A model generated the notes under the pieces. That model did no database searches. It had not been told where the DNA came from and was given only the letters and a program-made list of their open reading frames with translations. The position numbers and the translations under genes were made by a program. Positions 1 to 6,947 of a stretch of DNA of 10,367 nucleotides are shown here, piece after piece. Source of the stretch: Enterococcaceae bacterium. Its GTDB lineage: Bacteria; Bacillota; Bacilli; Lactobacillales; Catellicoccaceae. How positions within the stretch are numbered: the stretch's first letter is position 1; the number at the start of each line of letters is the position of its first letter. The stretch is from contig JASLFJ010000048.1 of the NCBI GenBank assembly GCA_030150665.1, positions 1-10,367 of the forward strand. Reading direction: 5' to 3'.

Positions 1-2
1 AA

Positions 3-194
3 TGGAGTATTCTTGAAATCGTTAGATGATTGAAGCAACTCACAACTTATCGAATGCGTTAAAAGCATAACAAATATCTTTCTCAGCATTTTTGGAAAGA
101 ACGAACCTTTTGGAGTGATGGATATTTTTCTTGCAGTATTGGAAATGTAAGCAAAGAGATGATCCTAAAATATATTTAAGAACAAGGTCGTTAG
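3..194 (+). pseudogene. tnpA: IS200/IS605 family transposase TnpA, C-terminal fragment with three nonsense codons
   Basis: Read from position 3, one frame runs to TAG at 192-194 and looks like the C-terminal third of a Y1 transposase. It is interrupted by TGA at 27-29, TAA at 60-62 and TAA at 177-179. Recognisable pieces include LKQLTTYRMR after the first stop, then HFWKERTFWSDGYFSCSIGN, and finally MILKYI, a stop, and EQGR. The tyrosine codon at 171-173 fits the catalytic Tyr of the family Y-x-x-x-Q motif. The third stop falls exactly inside this motif, and the Gln codon follows at 183-185. The whole frame is in register with no indel, so decay seems to be by point mutation. The 5' part is outside the window. 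Codon-level identity to a named IS is unknown to me. Confidence 0.72.
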
Positions 195-236
195 GGCTTA
201 CATCCCCTAGCCTAAAGGCGTAGGGGTTTTACGCCC
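194..236 (+). repeat. Right-end imperfect hairpin of the IS200/IS605-type element
   Basis: CCCCTA-GCC at 204-212 pairs with GGC-(G)-TAGGGG at 217-226. The loop is TAAA and there is one bulged G at position 220. An outer GGGC at 194-197 can pair with GCCC at 233-236. The structure overlaps the tnpA stop codon and is much more GC-rich than its surroundings. In this family, such subterminal hairpins are what TnpA binds at the right end. The cleavage point would lie just downstream, but I cannot place it. The hairpin followed by TTTT could also act as a weak plus-strand terminator. Confidence 0.65.
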
Positions 237-253
237 ATCTTATAAAAAACACT

Positions 254-291
254 AAAAAAAGTACTCTATGAAAATCATAGAGTACTTTTTT
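254..291 (-). terminator. groESL operon terminator (symmetrical, possibly bidirectional)
   Basis: A perfect 10-bp stem pairs GTACTCTATG at 261-270 with CATAGAGTAC at 276-285, around an AAAAT loop. A run of A at 254-260 gives the U-tract for minus-strand transcripts leaving groEL, and T at 286-291 gives one in the other direction. It begins six bases beyond the groEL stop codon. The A and T tracts can lengthen the stem further. Confidence 0.9.
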
Positions 292-296
292 AAGTA

Positions 297-1934
297 TTAC
301 ATCATACCACCCATCATACCTGGATCCATACCACCTGGCATTGCTGGTGCTGTATTTTCTTCTGGTTGATCAGCTACCACTGCTTCTGTTGTTAATAACA
401 AAGCAGCTACACTTGCAGCATTTTGTAATGCAGAACGAGTTACTTTAGTTGGATCAACAATTCCTGCTTCAACCATATTTACCCATTCACCTGTTGCTGC
501 ATTAAAACCAATACCTAACTCTGCTTGTTTTAATTTATCAATAATAACAGAACCTTCGTATCCTGCATTTTCAGCAATTTGACGTACTGGCTCTTCTAAT
601 GCACGTAATACGATACGTACTCCTGTTGCAACGTCTCCTTCAGTATCTGCTTCTAATTCAGCAACTTTAGCAATTACATTAACTAAAGCTGTTCCCCCAC
701 CAGAAACCATACCTTCTTCAACAGCGGCACGTGTTGCATTTAATGCATCTTCAATACGTAATTTCAATTCTTTTAATTCTGTTTCAGTAGGTGCTCCAAC
801 TTTAATCACAGCAACTCCACCAGCTAATTTAGCAAGACGCTCTTGTAATTTTTCACGGTCAAATTCAGAAGTTACCTCACTAATTTGCGCTTTAAGTGTT
901 GCTACACGATCATCAATAGCTTCTTTTGCTCCATTACCTTCAACAATTGTTGTTGAATCTTTTGTAACAACAACTTTACCAGCAGTTCCTAAAGCATCAA
1001 TCGTTGCATCTTTAAGATCTAGGCCTAAATCTTCAGTAATCACTGTTGCACCTGTTAAAATAGCAATATCTTCTAACATTGCTTTACGACGATCACCAAA
1101 TCCAGGAGCTTTAACAGCACATACATTAAATGTACCACGTAACTTGTTAAGGACAAGTGTTGGTAAAGCTTCACCATCTACATCATCAGCAATAATTAAT
1201 AATGGTTTGCCTTGTTGTAAGATTTGTTCTAATAATGGTAGAATGTCTTGAATATTTGAGATTTTTTTATCAGTAATTAAAATATATGGATTTTCTAAGT
1301 TCGCTTCCATTTTCTCATTATCGGTTACCATATATTGAGATAAATATCCACGATCAAACTGCATTCCTTCAACAACTTCTAATTCAGTTTCAATTCCTTT
1401 AGATTCTTCAATGGTAATGACACCATCATTACCTACTTTTTCCATAGCATCTGCAATATAAGTTCCTACTAACGTGCTTCCAGAAGACACTGATGCTACT
1501 TGAGCAATTGCTTCTTTAGAATCAACTACTGATGAAATCGCATGTAATTCTTCAACTGCTTTTTTAGTAGCAAGCTCAATACCTGCACGTACACCAATTG
1601 GATTCGCTCCTGCAGTTACATTTTTTAATCCTTCACGTACAATCGCTTGAGTTAACAGTGTTGCTGTTGTTGTTCCATCTCCTGCGATATCATTGGTTTT
1701 AGAAGCAACTTCTGCAACTAACTTAGCTCCCATATTTTCAAAATGATCTTCTAACTCAACTTCTTTAGCAATTGTTACTCCATCATTTGTAATTAGCGGA
1801 GAACCAAAAGAGCGTTCTAAAACAACGTTACGTCCTTTAGGCCCTAATGTTACTTTTACTGTATCAGCTAAAATATCTACACCACGTAATAATGATGCTC
1901 TTGCATCTTCAGAAAATTTAATATCTTTTGCCAT
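297..1934 (-). CDS. groEL: 60 kDa chaperonin GroEL
   Basis: Cytoplasmic group I chaperonin of 545 residues. It forms double heptameric rings and folds client proteins in an ATP-driven cycle with its GroES lid. The sequence shows the nucleotide-binding GPKGRNVVLE segment (residues 31-40), the GDGTTT loop (85-90), the conserved equatorial NATRAAVEEGMVSGGG stretch near residue 400, and the typical Gly/Met-rich tail GGMDPGMMGGMM. Length and ends are normal for the family. The ATG at 1932-1934 is preceded by GAGGTGA (1941-1947) at good spacing. It lies 71 bases downstream of groES in the same transcript, with no promoter or terminator evident between them, so it is the second gene of a CIRCE-controlled operon. 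Nothing suggests transfer or damage. Confidence 0.99.
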   Translation of the reverse strand: MAKDIKFSEDARASLLRGVDILADTVKVTLGPKGRNVVLERSFGSPLITNDGVTIAKEVELEDHFENMGAKLVAEVASKTNDIAGDGTTTATLLTQAIVREGLKNVTAGANPIGVRAGIELATKKAVEELHAISSVVDSKEAIAQVASVSSGSTLVGTYIADAMEKVGNDGVITIEESKGIETELEVVEGMQFDRGYLSQYMVTDNEKMEANLENPYILITDKKISNIQDILPLLEQILQQGKPLLIIADDVDGEALPTLVLNKLRGTFNVCAVKAPGFGDRRKAMLEDIAILTGATVITEDLGLDLKDATIDALGTAGKVVVTKDSTTIVEGNGAKEAIDDRVATLKAQISEVTSEFDREKLQERLAKLAGGVAVIKVGAPTETELKELKLRIEDALNATRAAVEEGMVSGGGTALVNVIAKVAELEADTEGDVATGVRIVLRALEEPVRQIAENAGYEGSVIIDKLKQAELGIGFNAATGEWVNMVEAGIVDPTKVTRSALQNAASVAALLLTTEAVVADQPEENTAPAMPGGMDPGMMGGMM

Positions 1935-2005
1935 AAATAATCACCTCATTATATTATTTTAAAATAAATATTTTCTCTATAAAATTATTAAATTCAGTTA
2001 TTTGA

Positions 2006-2290
2006 TTAGTCAATGACTGCAATAATATCGGATTCACGAACAATTAAATACTCTTTGCCTTCATATTTAACTTCAGAACCTGCATATTTTTCAAAAATAA
2101 CTGTTTGATTAGGAGCGACTGAAACCGCTACTCGTTCACCATTTTCTAAAAGACGACCGTCGCCTACAGCAACAACAGTTCCCATTTGTGGCTTTTCTTT
2201 AGCTGCTGAAGCTAGCACAATACCTCCAACTGTTTTTTCTTCTTCTTGTGCAACTTCTAAAACTACACGGTCTGCTAGTGGTTTTAACAT
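2006..2290 (-). CDS. groES: 10 kDa co-chaperonin GroES
   Basis: GroES forms the heptameric lid that caps the GroEL folding chamber. The 94-residue length is normal. It starts MLKPLADRVVLE, has the mobile-loop segment around residues 17-35 (EEKTVGGIVLASAAKEKP) that contacts GroEL, and ends in the usual ESDIIAVID beta strand. The ATG at 2288-2290 has a GGAGGG ribosome binding site at 2299-2304. It is the first gene of the operon and lies about 50 bases inside the CIRCE operator. The pair groES-groEL next to rex is a familiar Firmicutes neighbourhood. Confidence 0.98.
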   Translation of the reverse strand: MLKPLADRVVLEVAQEEEKTVGGIVLASAAKEKPQMGTVVAVGDGRLLENGERVAVSVAPNQTVIFEKYAGSEVKYEGKEYLIVRESDIIAVID

Positions 2291-2339
2291 ATATAAATCC
2301 CTCCATTAATCAATTTAAATATTTTTATCATTTAATAGA

Positions 2340-2366
2340 TTAGCACTCTCAGCTTGAGAGTGCTAA
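2340..2366 (-). promoter_or_regulatory. CIRCE operator (HrcA binding site) of groESL
   Basis: The sequence is a perfect TTAGCACTC-N9-GAGTGCTAA inverted repeat, the classical CIRCE element. The arms can be extended to 11 bp (adding TC/GA), leaving a 5-base AGCTT loop. It lies just downstream of the predicted transcription start, so HrcA bound here would block groESL transcription until heat or misfolded protein titrates GroEL. hrcA itself is not in the window. Confidence 0.97.
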
Positions 2367-2379
2367 CCTTTATAGTTCT

Positions 2380-2407
2380 ATAATAGCATGTTTTTTTTAA
2401 TTTGCAA
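2380..2407 (-). promoter_or_regulatory. Predicted sigma-A promoter of groESL
   Basis: On the minus strand, TTGCAA (2402-2407) could be the -35 box. TATTAT (2380-2385) could be the -10 box, with a 16-base spacer. ATTATA one base downstream, with a 17-base spacer, is an alternative -10. The start would fall near 2373, directly before the CIRCE element, which supports the placement. No CtsR-type direct repeat was seen. Confidence 0.7.
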
Positions 2408-2454
2408 GAATTTTGTTTATCCCTACACGCTAAATTGCTAAAACTTTAATGATT

Positions 2455-3084
2455 TCAATAATGATTTAAAAAATAAATCAATGTTTGTAATTCATTCGTT
2501 AAATCAACACTTTGAACATGAACAGATTTAGGAGTTGCAATACGAATGGGTGTAAAGTTCATAATTCCTTTAACACCTGCTTCAACTAATAAATCAGTCA
2601 CTTCTTGGGCATGTTCTGGAGGAACGGTTAAAATAACAATTTCAATTTGATGAATATGTATCTGTTCTTTTAAATCATGAATCCTATATACAGGAACTCC
2701 ATCAACTACTCTACCAATAATATCTTCTTTTATATCAAATGCAGCACTAATTCTAATATTATTATTTTTATGAAATTGATATTTTAATAAGGCATTTCCT
2801 AAATTTCCAACACCTACTAAACCTACTTGTGTTAACTGATCTTCTCTTAATATTTTTTTAAAAAAAGAAAGCAATGCAGGAATATCATAGCCATATCCTC
2901 GTTTTCCTAATTCACCAAAATAAGAAAAATCCCGACGAATCGTTGCACTATCAACACGCACCGCTTCACTGAGTTCTGTAGATGATACTTTAGTTTTTCC
3001 AGATGCTTCTAAAAATTTTAAATAACGATAATATAAAGGTAATCGTTTTGCAGTTGCTTTTGGAATAACTTGTTCTTTATTCAT
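2455..3084 (-). CDS. rex: Redox-sensing transcriptional repressor Rex
   Basis: Rex senses the NADH/NAD+ ratio and represses fermentation and respiration genes when NADH is low. The 209 residues are a normal length. The N-terminal winged helix covers about residues 1-80, with the recognition region SATIRRDFSYFGELGKRGYG (46-65). The C-terminal Rossmann domain has the dinucleotide-binding GVGNLG at 91-96 and an acidic residue at the end of the next strand (AAFD, Asp117). The C-terminal helix (LTNELQTLIYFLNHY) is the domain-swapped dimer helix of the family. The ATG at 3082-3084 has GTGAGG (3093-3098) upstream. It is encoded upstream of groES on the same strand and divergent from the ABC-F gene. 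This resembles the B. subtilis ydiF / rex / groES order as I remember it. Confidence 0.96.
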   Translation of the reverse strand: MNKEQVIPKATAKRLPLYYRYLKFLEASGKTKVSSTELSEAVRVDSATIRRDFSYFGELGKRGYGYDIPALLSFFKKILREDQLTQVGLVGVGNLGNALLKYQFHKNNNIRISAAFDIKEDIIGRVVDGVPVYRIHDLKEQIHIHQIEIVILTVPPEHAQEVTDLLVEAGVKGIMNFTPIRIATPKSVHVQSVDLTNELQTLIYFLNHY

Positions 3085-3111
3085 TATTCTATCCTCACTT
3101 TACTATGACAC

Positions 3112-3129
3112 AAATATGTATACATATTT
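3112..3129. repeat. 18-bp perfect palindrome in the rex leader
   Basis: AAATATGTATACATATTT is self-complementary over all 18 bases and lies 28-45 bases upstream of the rex ATG, just before its ribosome binding site. The position, inside the likely 5' untranslated region, is suited to an operator. It does not match the Rex consensus. In such AT-rich DNA chance cannot be excluded, although the GTATAC core breaks the simple A/T pattern. Confidence 0.5.
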
Positions 3130-3339
3130 ATCTATTTATCATTAATAATCTCTGTAACTTTTTTATAAAACAATAAATGTGATTGCTGATCTCACTCCCT
3201 TCAAAAAGTATACAAAATAAGTCTTATACTCATCATTTTATTGATTTAATGCAGTATATTTTATATATTTAATAAATAAGCCCTTGAATATCTTAATAAG
3301 ATCTACTCTTAAATTGTATCATAACAAAAATAATAACAC

Positions 3340-3368
3340 TTTAGAATATAGTTGCACAAAACTATACT
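3340..3368 (+). promoter_or_regulatory. Candidate promoter of the ABC-F gene
   Basis: TTTAGA (3340-3345) and TATACT (3363-3368) are separated by 17 bases, giving a good -10 box and a moderate -35 box. The start would be near 3375, leaving a leader of about 60 bases. A second TATACT at 3409-3414 lacks a usable -35 box. In DNA this AT-rich the call is tentative. Confidence 0.4.
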
Positions 3369-3437
3369 TAATTTTTCATTAAATATATACTTATATCTAC
3401 AATTTTTTATACTAAATAAACAATAAAGGAGCATTTT

Positions 3438-5366
3438 ATGATTATCTTACAAGTCAATCATCTTTCTAAATCATTTCAAGGAACACCTATCTTTACCGAT
3501 CTCAATTTTACAATTCAAGATCATGAAAAAGTGGCCTTAGTTGGCCAAAATGGAGTAGGAAAATCAACCTTACTTAAAATTTTATCTGGAGAACTCTCTT
3601 ATGACTCTGGAGACATTCATTTAAAAAAAGGATGTTCTTTAGGATATTTAGCACAAAATACTGTATTAGAATCTGAAAAAACAATTTGGGAAGCAATGCA
3701 AGAACCTTTTATACATATTAAAAAAATGCATGAAGAGCTAAATACACTAACAGAATTACTCTCAAAAAATCATGCTCCAGATAAGTTACAAGAGTTATTA
3801 ACAAGATATGATCAACTACAGCATCAATTTCAAGAAGCTGATGGATATCATTATGAACATAAAATTAAAACTATATTACACGGCTTTCAATTTGATGAAT
3901 CAATGTTTCATCAATCAGTAACAACATTATCTGGCGGGCAAAAAACACGGCTGGCACTGGCAAAATTACTATTAGAAGCGCCTGATTTACTGATATTAGA
4001 TGAGCCTACCAATCATTTAGATATTGAAACGCTTTCTTGGCTTGAAAGTTATTTAACACATTATCAAGGAGCACTTCTTATTGTATCACATGATCGATAC
4101 TTTTTAGATCGTGTTGTCAATCAAACTTATGAGCTGGCACAAAATAGTTTATTTACCTATAACGGCGGCTACACACAATTTTTAAAAGAAAAACAAAAAC
4201 GCATTGCCTTACAAAAAAAAGCTTATGAACAACAAATGCAAGAGATCAAAAAAATAGAAACTTTTGTTCAAAAAAATATTGCTAGAGCTTCTACCACAAA
4301 AAGAGCCCAAAGCAAACAAAAACAATTAGAAAAAATGACCCCTATACTTCCTCCCCAAGAATTTAATCAAAAGATGTCTTTATCATTTTCACTAAATCAT
4401 CCTTCAGGAAACAATGTATTAATGATTGAAGAAGCTACCATTGGCTATCCTAACAAAATACTTAATCAAAATATTCATTTATCGATCTACCGACAAGATA
4501 AAATTGCACTGATTGGAAAAAATGGGGTTGGTAAGTCAACCTTGCTGCATACAATTATGAAACAAATTCCACTGATTAAAGGAACAATTACTTATGGTAC
4601 CAATGTGTCTATTGGTTTTTACGATCAAGAACAAGCACAATTAACACCTCAAAAAACGGTATTAAACGAGCTATGGGATGATTTTCCAAATCTTACAGAA
4701 CAAACAATTCGAACAACTTTAGGAAGATTTTTATTTTCTGGAGATGATGTATTAAAAAAAGTACAGATGTTAAGTGGTGGAGAAAAGGCAAGATTAACAC
4801 TTGCTAAACTATCTCTAACCCCTCATAATTTTTTAATTTTAGATGAACCTACCAATCATTTAGATATTGAAAGTAAAGAACTTTTAGAAGAAGCACTAAA
4901 AGCATATGAAGGGACTATTTTATTTATCTCTCATGATCGATATTTTATTAATCAAATTGCTAATAAAGTGTTTGAATTAAGAACAGACGGATCAGAACTT
5001 TTTCTAGGAAATTATGATTATTATTATGAGAAAAAAATAGAACAATTAGAGATCAATATATTAAAAGAAACACATTATAAAACAAATAATACATCCTCTA
5101 AAGATTCGCATACACAACAGTCAAAAAACACCTATGAACAACAAAAAGCAGAACAAAAAGCCCAACGGGCAAAACAACGATCAATTGAAAAAATTGAAGA
5201 AGAAATTTTAACCTTAGAAGCATCTATTGAACAATGTCACCATCTAATGGAAGAGCTTATTGAACAGCAAGATTTTAATGAGCTCACAAAACAACAAGAA
5301 TATCTTGCATCATTAGAACAATCTTTAGAAGATGCTTATCAGCAGTGGGAATTATTACAAGAATAA
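3438..5366 (+). CDS. ABC-F family ATPase, YdiF type
   Basis: Soluble twin-ATPase ABC protein of 642 residues without membrane segments. ABC-F proteins act on ribosomes at the tRNA exit/peptidyl-transferase region. The first ATPase domain has Walker A GQNGVGKS (36-43), signature LSGGQ (164-168), Walker B LLILDEP (184-190) and switch His218. The second has GKNGVGKS (360-367), LSGGE (445-449), LILDEP (466-471) and His499. Between them, about residues 240-310, lies the basic linker typical of ABC-F proteins. After about 540 comes a charged, Gln/Lys/Glu-rich tail ending in a predicted coiled coil (570-642). Length, tail and location beside rex fit B. subtilis YdiF. It is not obviously a Vga/Lsa/Msr-type resistance factor, and I see no attenuator leader peptide. 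AAAGGAG at 3425-3431 fixes the ATG. Exact role is inferred from family. Confidence 0.93.
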   Translation: MIILQVNHLSKSFQGTPIFTDLNFTIQDHEKVALVGQNGVGKSTLLKILSGELSYDSGDIHLKKGCSLGYLAQNTVLESEKTIWEAMQEPFIHIKKMHEELNTLTELLSKNHAPDKLQELLTRYDQLQHQFQEADGYHYEHKIKTILHGFQFDESMFHQSVTTLSGGQKTRLALAKLLLEAPDLLILDEPTNHLDIETLSWLESYLTHYQGALLIVSHDRYFLDRVVNQTYELAQNSLFTYNGGYTQFLKEKQKRIALQKKAYEQQMQEIKKIETFVQKNIARASTTKRAQSKQKQLEKMTPILPPQEFNQKMSLSFSLNHPSGNNVLMIEEATIGYPNKILNQNIHLSIYRQDKIALIGKNGVGKSTLLHTIMKQIPLIKGTITYGTNVSIGFYDQEQAQLTPQKTVLNELWDDFPNLTEQTIRTTLGRFLFSGDDVLKKVQMLSGGEKARLTLAKLSLTPHNFLILDEPTNHLDIESKELLEEALKAYEGTILFISHDRYFINQIANKVFELRTDGSELFLGNYDYYYEKKIEQLEINILKETHYKTNNTSSKDSHTQQSKNTYEQQKAEQKAQRAKQRSIEKIEEEILTLEASIEQCHHLMEELIEQQDFNELTKQQEYLASLEQSLEDAYQQWELLQE

Positions 5367-5371
5367 AAAAT

Positions 5372-5428
5372 AAAAAACCTAAGTCTATATCATCAACAAT
5401 GCTGTTCATGAAAGACTTTAGGTTTTTT
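5372..5428. terminator. Bidirectional terminator shared by the ABC-F and glutamate decarboxylase genes
   Basis: AAAAAACCTAA-GTCT (5372-5386) pairs with AGACTTTAGGTTTTTT (5413-5428), with one unpaired base in the left arm. Inside, CATCAACA and TGTTCATG can pair with one mismatch around ATGC, making a long stacked hairpin. A-runs on the left and T-runs on the right serve both converging transcripts. It starts 6 bases after the ABC-F stop codon and lies about 40 bases beyond the decarboxylase stop. Confidence 0.88.
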
Positions 5429-5468
5429 ATATTACCGATTATATCTTTGTTTACATCATCATATAAAA

Positions 5469-6818
5469 TTAATGTGTAAATCCTTGTGTTTTTGGTTCAT
5501 CTGATTTCGGTTGTAAAATTCTTGCTTGATTTAACTCTTCAATCGCAAGTTCCATATCTTGAATAAATGCTTGTGCCATAGGCATTGTTAAATCTGCACG
5601 ACATACATAACGCTGAATGATAACATCTTGCATATTCACTGGAAGTGGATAAGCGGGAACTTGCCAACCACGCATCAGTAAACGATCTGCTAAATCATAA
5701 AGTGTCCACTCTACATCTGCATCTTCTTTTAATGCATAACATACAATTGGAATATTTTCTCCAACATTATACATTTTAAATAGACCCATTTTTTCTACAT
5801 TCTTAGCTAAATACATCGCTACATTTCGGGTATTCATTTGAACATTTGTATATCCTTCATGTCCTAATTTTAAGAACATATAGTATTGTCCAATAATTTG
5901 ACTGGCACTTCTTGAAAAGTTAATTGCCATAGTTGGCATATGTCCACCTAAATAACTTACTTCAAAAATAAGCTCTTCTGGTAAATATTTCTTATCTTTC
6001 CAAACAACCCAACCAACACCAGGATAAACTAAGCCATATTTATGACCAGAGGTATTAATTGATACAACATTTTCTAATCTAAAGTCCCAAAGTAAATCTG
6101 GATCTACAAAAGGTACAAACATCCCACCACTTGCTGCATCAATATGAATGCCTAATTCTGCATTATTTTGTTTATTATATTCAGAAACTAATTTATCTAA
6201 AGCTTCGATATCATCAAATTTACCAGTATAAGTAATTCCTAAAATACCAACAATTCCAATAGTATACTCATCTACATAATCCATGACTTTATCTAAATTT
6301 AAGTTTAAATGTTCTGGATCAATAGGCACTTCTCTTAGTTCAATGTCCCAATAAACACAGAATTTTTCCCAACATACTTGATATCCTGAAGAAATAACAA
6401 GATTTGGTTTTTTTGTAATATCTAATCCTTTTTTCTCAGCTAATTTTCTCCAACGAAACTTCATTGCCATTCCACCAAGCATACATGCTTCACTTGATCC
6501 TACAGTAGATGTTCCAATGAAGTTTTCTGATGGTGTATTCCAAAGATCAGCTAAAATATTTACACAATAAGTTTCTACTTTAGCAGTTCTTGGGTATTCT
6601 GATTTATCAATCGCATTTTTTTCTAAAGTTTCTGCCATCAATTTTGTAGCTTCTTCATCCATATATGTTTGAACAAAGGTTGCTAAATTTTGACGTGCAT
6701 CCCCTTCATCTAGTAAATAACTTTTAATAGTCTCATAAGCAATCCCAGGTTCTGTACTGTGCTTAAATAACTTATCCGTTGGGATTGTCTGTCCTGCAAA
6801 ATTTTGATCAACTGTCAT
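5469..6818 (-). CDS. gadB: Glutamate decarboxylase (PLP-dependent)
   Basis: Converts glutamate to GABA and CO2, consuming a proton, as part of cytoplasmic acid resistance. The 449 residues are slightly shorter than E. coli GadB (466). Group II PLP-decarboxylase motifs are clear (numbered from the chosen start): SSEAC (108-112), HIDAASGG with cofactor-contacting Asp227, and SGHKYG with the Schiff-base Lys260. The tail ends QGFTH; a C-terminal His resembles the E. coli GadB tail that plugs the active site at neutral pH, but that comparison is inference. The ATG at 6816-6818 is chosen because AGGAGGT lies at 6825-6831. A longer frame from 6851 would translate this binding site as YLGGI. No gadC antiporter lies next to it in the window. 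Own promoter and leader hairpin are listed separately. Confidence 0.95.
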   Translation of the reverse strand: MTVDQNFAGQTIPTDKLFKHSTEPGIAYETIKSYLLDEGDARQNLATFVQTYMDEEATKLMAETLEKNAIDKSEYPRTAKVETYCVNILADLWNTPSENFIGTSTVGSSEACMLGGMAMKFRWRKLAEKKGLDITKKPNLVISSGYQVCWEKFCVYWDIELREVPIDPEHLNLNLDKVMDYVDEYTIGIVGILGITYTGKFDDIEALDKLVSEYNKQNNAELGIHIDAASGGMFVPFVDPDLLWDFRLENVVSINTSGHKYGLVYPGVGWVVWKDKKYLPEELIFEVSYLGGHMPTMAINFSRSASQIIGQYYMFLKLGHEGYTNVQMNTRNVAMYLAKNVEKMGLFKMYNVGENIPIVCYALKEDADVEWTLYDLADRLLMRGWQVPAYPLPVNMQDVIIQRYVCRADLTMPMAQAFIQDMELAIEELNQARILQPKSDEPKTQGFTH

Positions 6819-6824
6819 TATAAT

Positions 6825-6831
6825 ACCTCCT
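6825..6831 (-). promoter_or_regulatory. Ribosome binding site deciding the decarboxylase start
   Basis: AGGAGGT on the minus strand lies 6 bases before the ATG at 6816-6818. It is the strongest such site in the region and rules out the in-frame ATG at 6849-6851, which has no binding site and would encode an 11-residue extension unlike the family. Confidence 0.9.
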
Positions 6832-6843
6832 AAATATGCAATA

Positions 6844-6889
6844 TATTTCATTTTTCATAGGTGTAATCATCTAATATAAAAATGAAATA
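6844..6889. repeat. 12-bp perfect inverted repeat in the decarboxylase leader
   Basis: TATTTCATTTTT (6844-6855) is the exact reverse complement of AAAAATGAAATA (6878-6889), with 22 bases between. It lies 13 bases upstream of the decarboxylase ribosome binding site and downstream of the predicted promoter, so it would form a leader hairpin in the mRNA. No U-tract follows on the minus strand, so it is not a standard terminator. It may be an operator or an mRNA structural element. Confidence 0.55.
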
Positions 6890-6914
6890 AACTCTATTGA
6901 GTCCATAACATAAT

Positions 6915-6943
6915 AACATAAAATACATAAAAAATCTTCTCAA
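6915..6943 (-). promoter_or_regulatory. Candidate promoter of glutamate decarboxylase
   Basis: On the minus strand TTGAGA (6938-6943), a 17-base spacer and TATGTT (6915-6920) make a plausible sigma-A promoter. It begins just after the stop codon of the upstream membrane protein gene. The transcript would carry about 90 bases of leader, including the 12-bp inverted repeat. Confidence 0.5.
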
Positions 6944-6947
6944 AACT

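Larger units (their letters stand above)
1..236 (+). mobile_element. Decayed IS200/IS605-type insertion sequence, right part
   Basis: This stretch combines the 3' end of a Y1-type (HUH) transposase frame with a downstream GC-rich imperfect hairpin. That is the arrangement of IS200/IS605 elements, which carry subterminal hairpins rather than terminal inverted repeats. The left end lies outside the window. The transposase frame carries three stop codons, so this copy cannot make the protein. The hairpin at 194-236 marks the right end. The element sits directly behind the groEL terminator, a harmless landing site. Whether a tnpB gene was ever present cannot be judged here; none is seen between the tnpA stop and the hairpin. 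The family call rests on recognising the protein and on the hairpin, not on a database match. Confidence 0.7.
3085..3437. other. Divergent rex / abc-f intergenic region (353 bases)
   Basis: This AT-rich region separates the two divergent genes and must hold both promoters. For rex, a weak minus-strand candidate is TTGTTT (3168-3173) with GATTAT (3145-3150) at 17-base spacing. The plus-strand candidate and an 18-bp palindrome are listed separately. No open reading frame with a ribosome binding site, tRNA or riboswitch signature was found. The Rex operator consensus (TTGTGA-N6-TCACAA type) is not evident. A purine-rich minus-strand GAAGGGAGTGAG at 3190-3201 resembles a ribosome binding site, but no start codon follows at a useful distance. 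Confidence 0.6.

Noticed and set aside
34..150. Open stretch on the plus strand in frame 1, ending at TAA 148-150
   Set aside because: It is out of frame with the recognisable transposase remnant and its translation resembles nothing known.
2340..2366. Strong hairpin read as a terminator after rex
   Set aside because: The repeat is an exact CIRCE operator in the groESL leader and has no U-tract, so a terminator role for rex is not supported.
3438..5366. Antibiotic-resistance ABC-F (Vga/Lsa/Msr type)
   Set aside because: The C-terminal coiled-coil tail, the length and the location beside rex fit the housekeeping YdiF group, and no attenuator leader peptide was found.
6819..6851. N-terminal extension of glutamate decarboxylase by 11 residues (start at 6849-6851)
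   Set aside because: The added codons run across the strong AGGAGGT ribosome binding site of the downstream ATG and have no binding site of their own.
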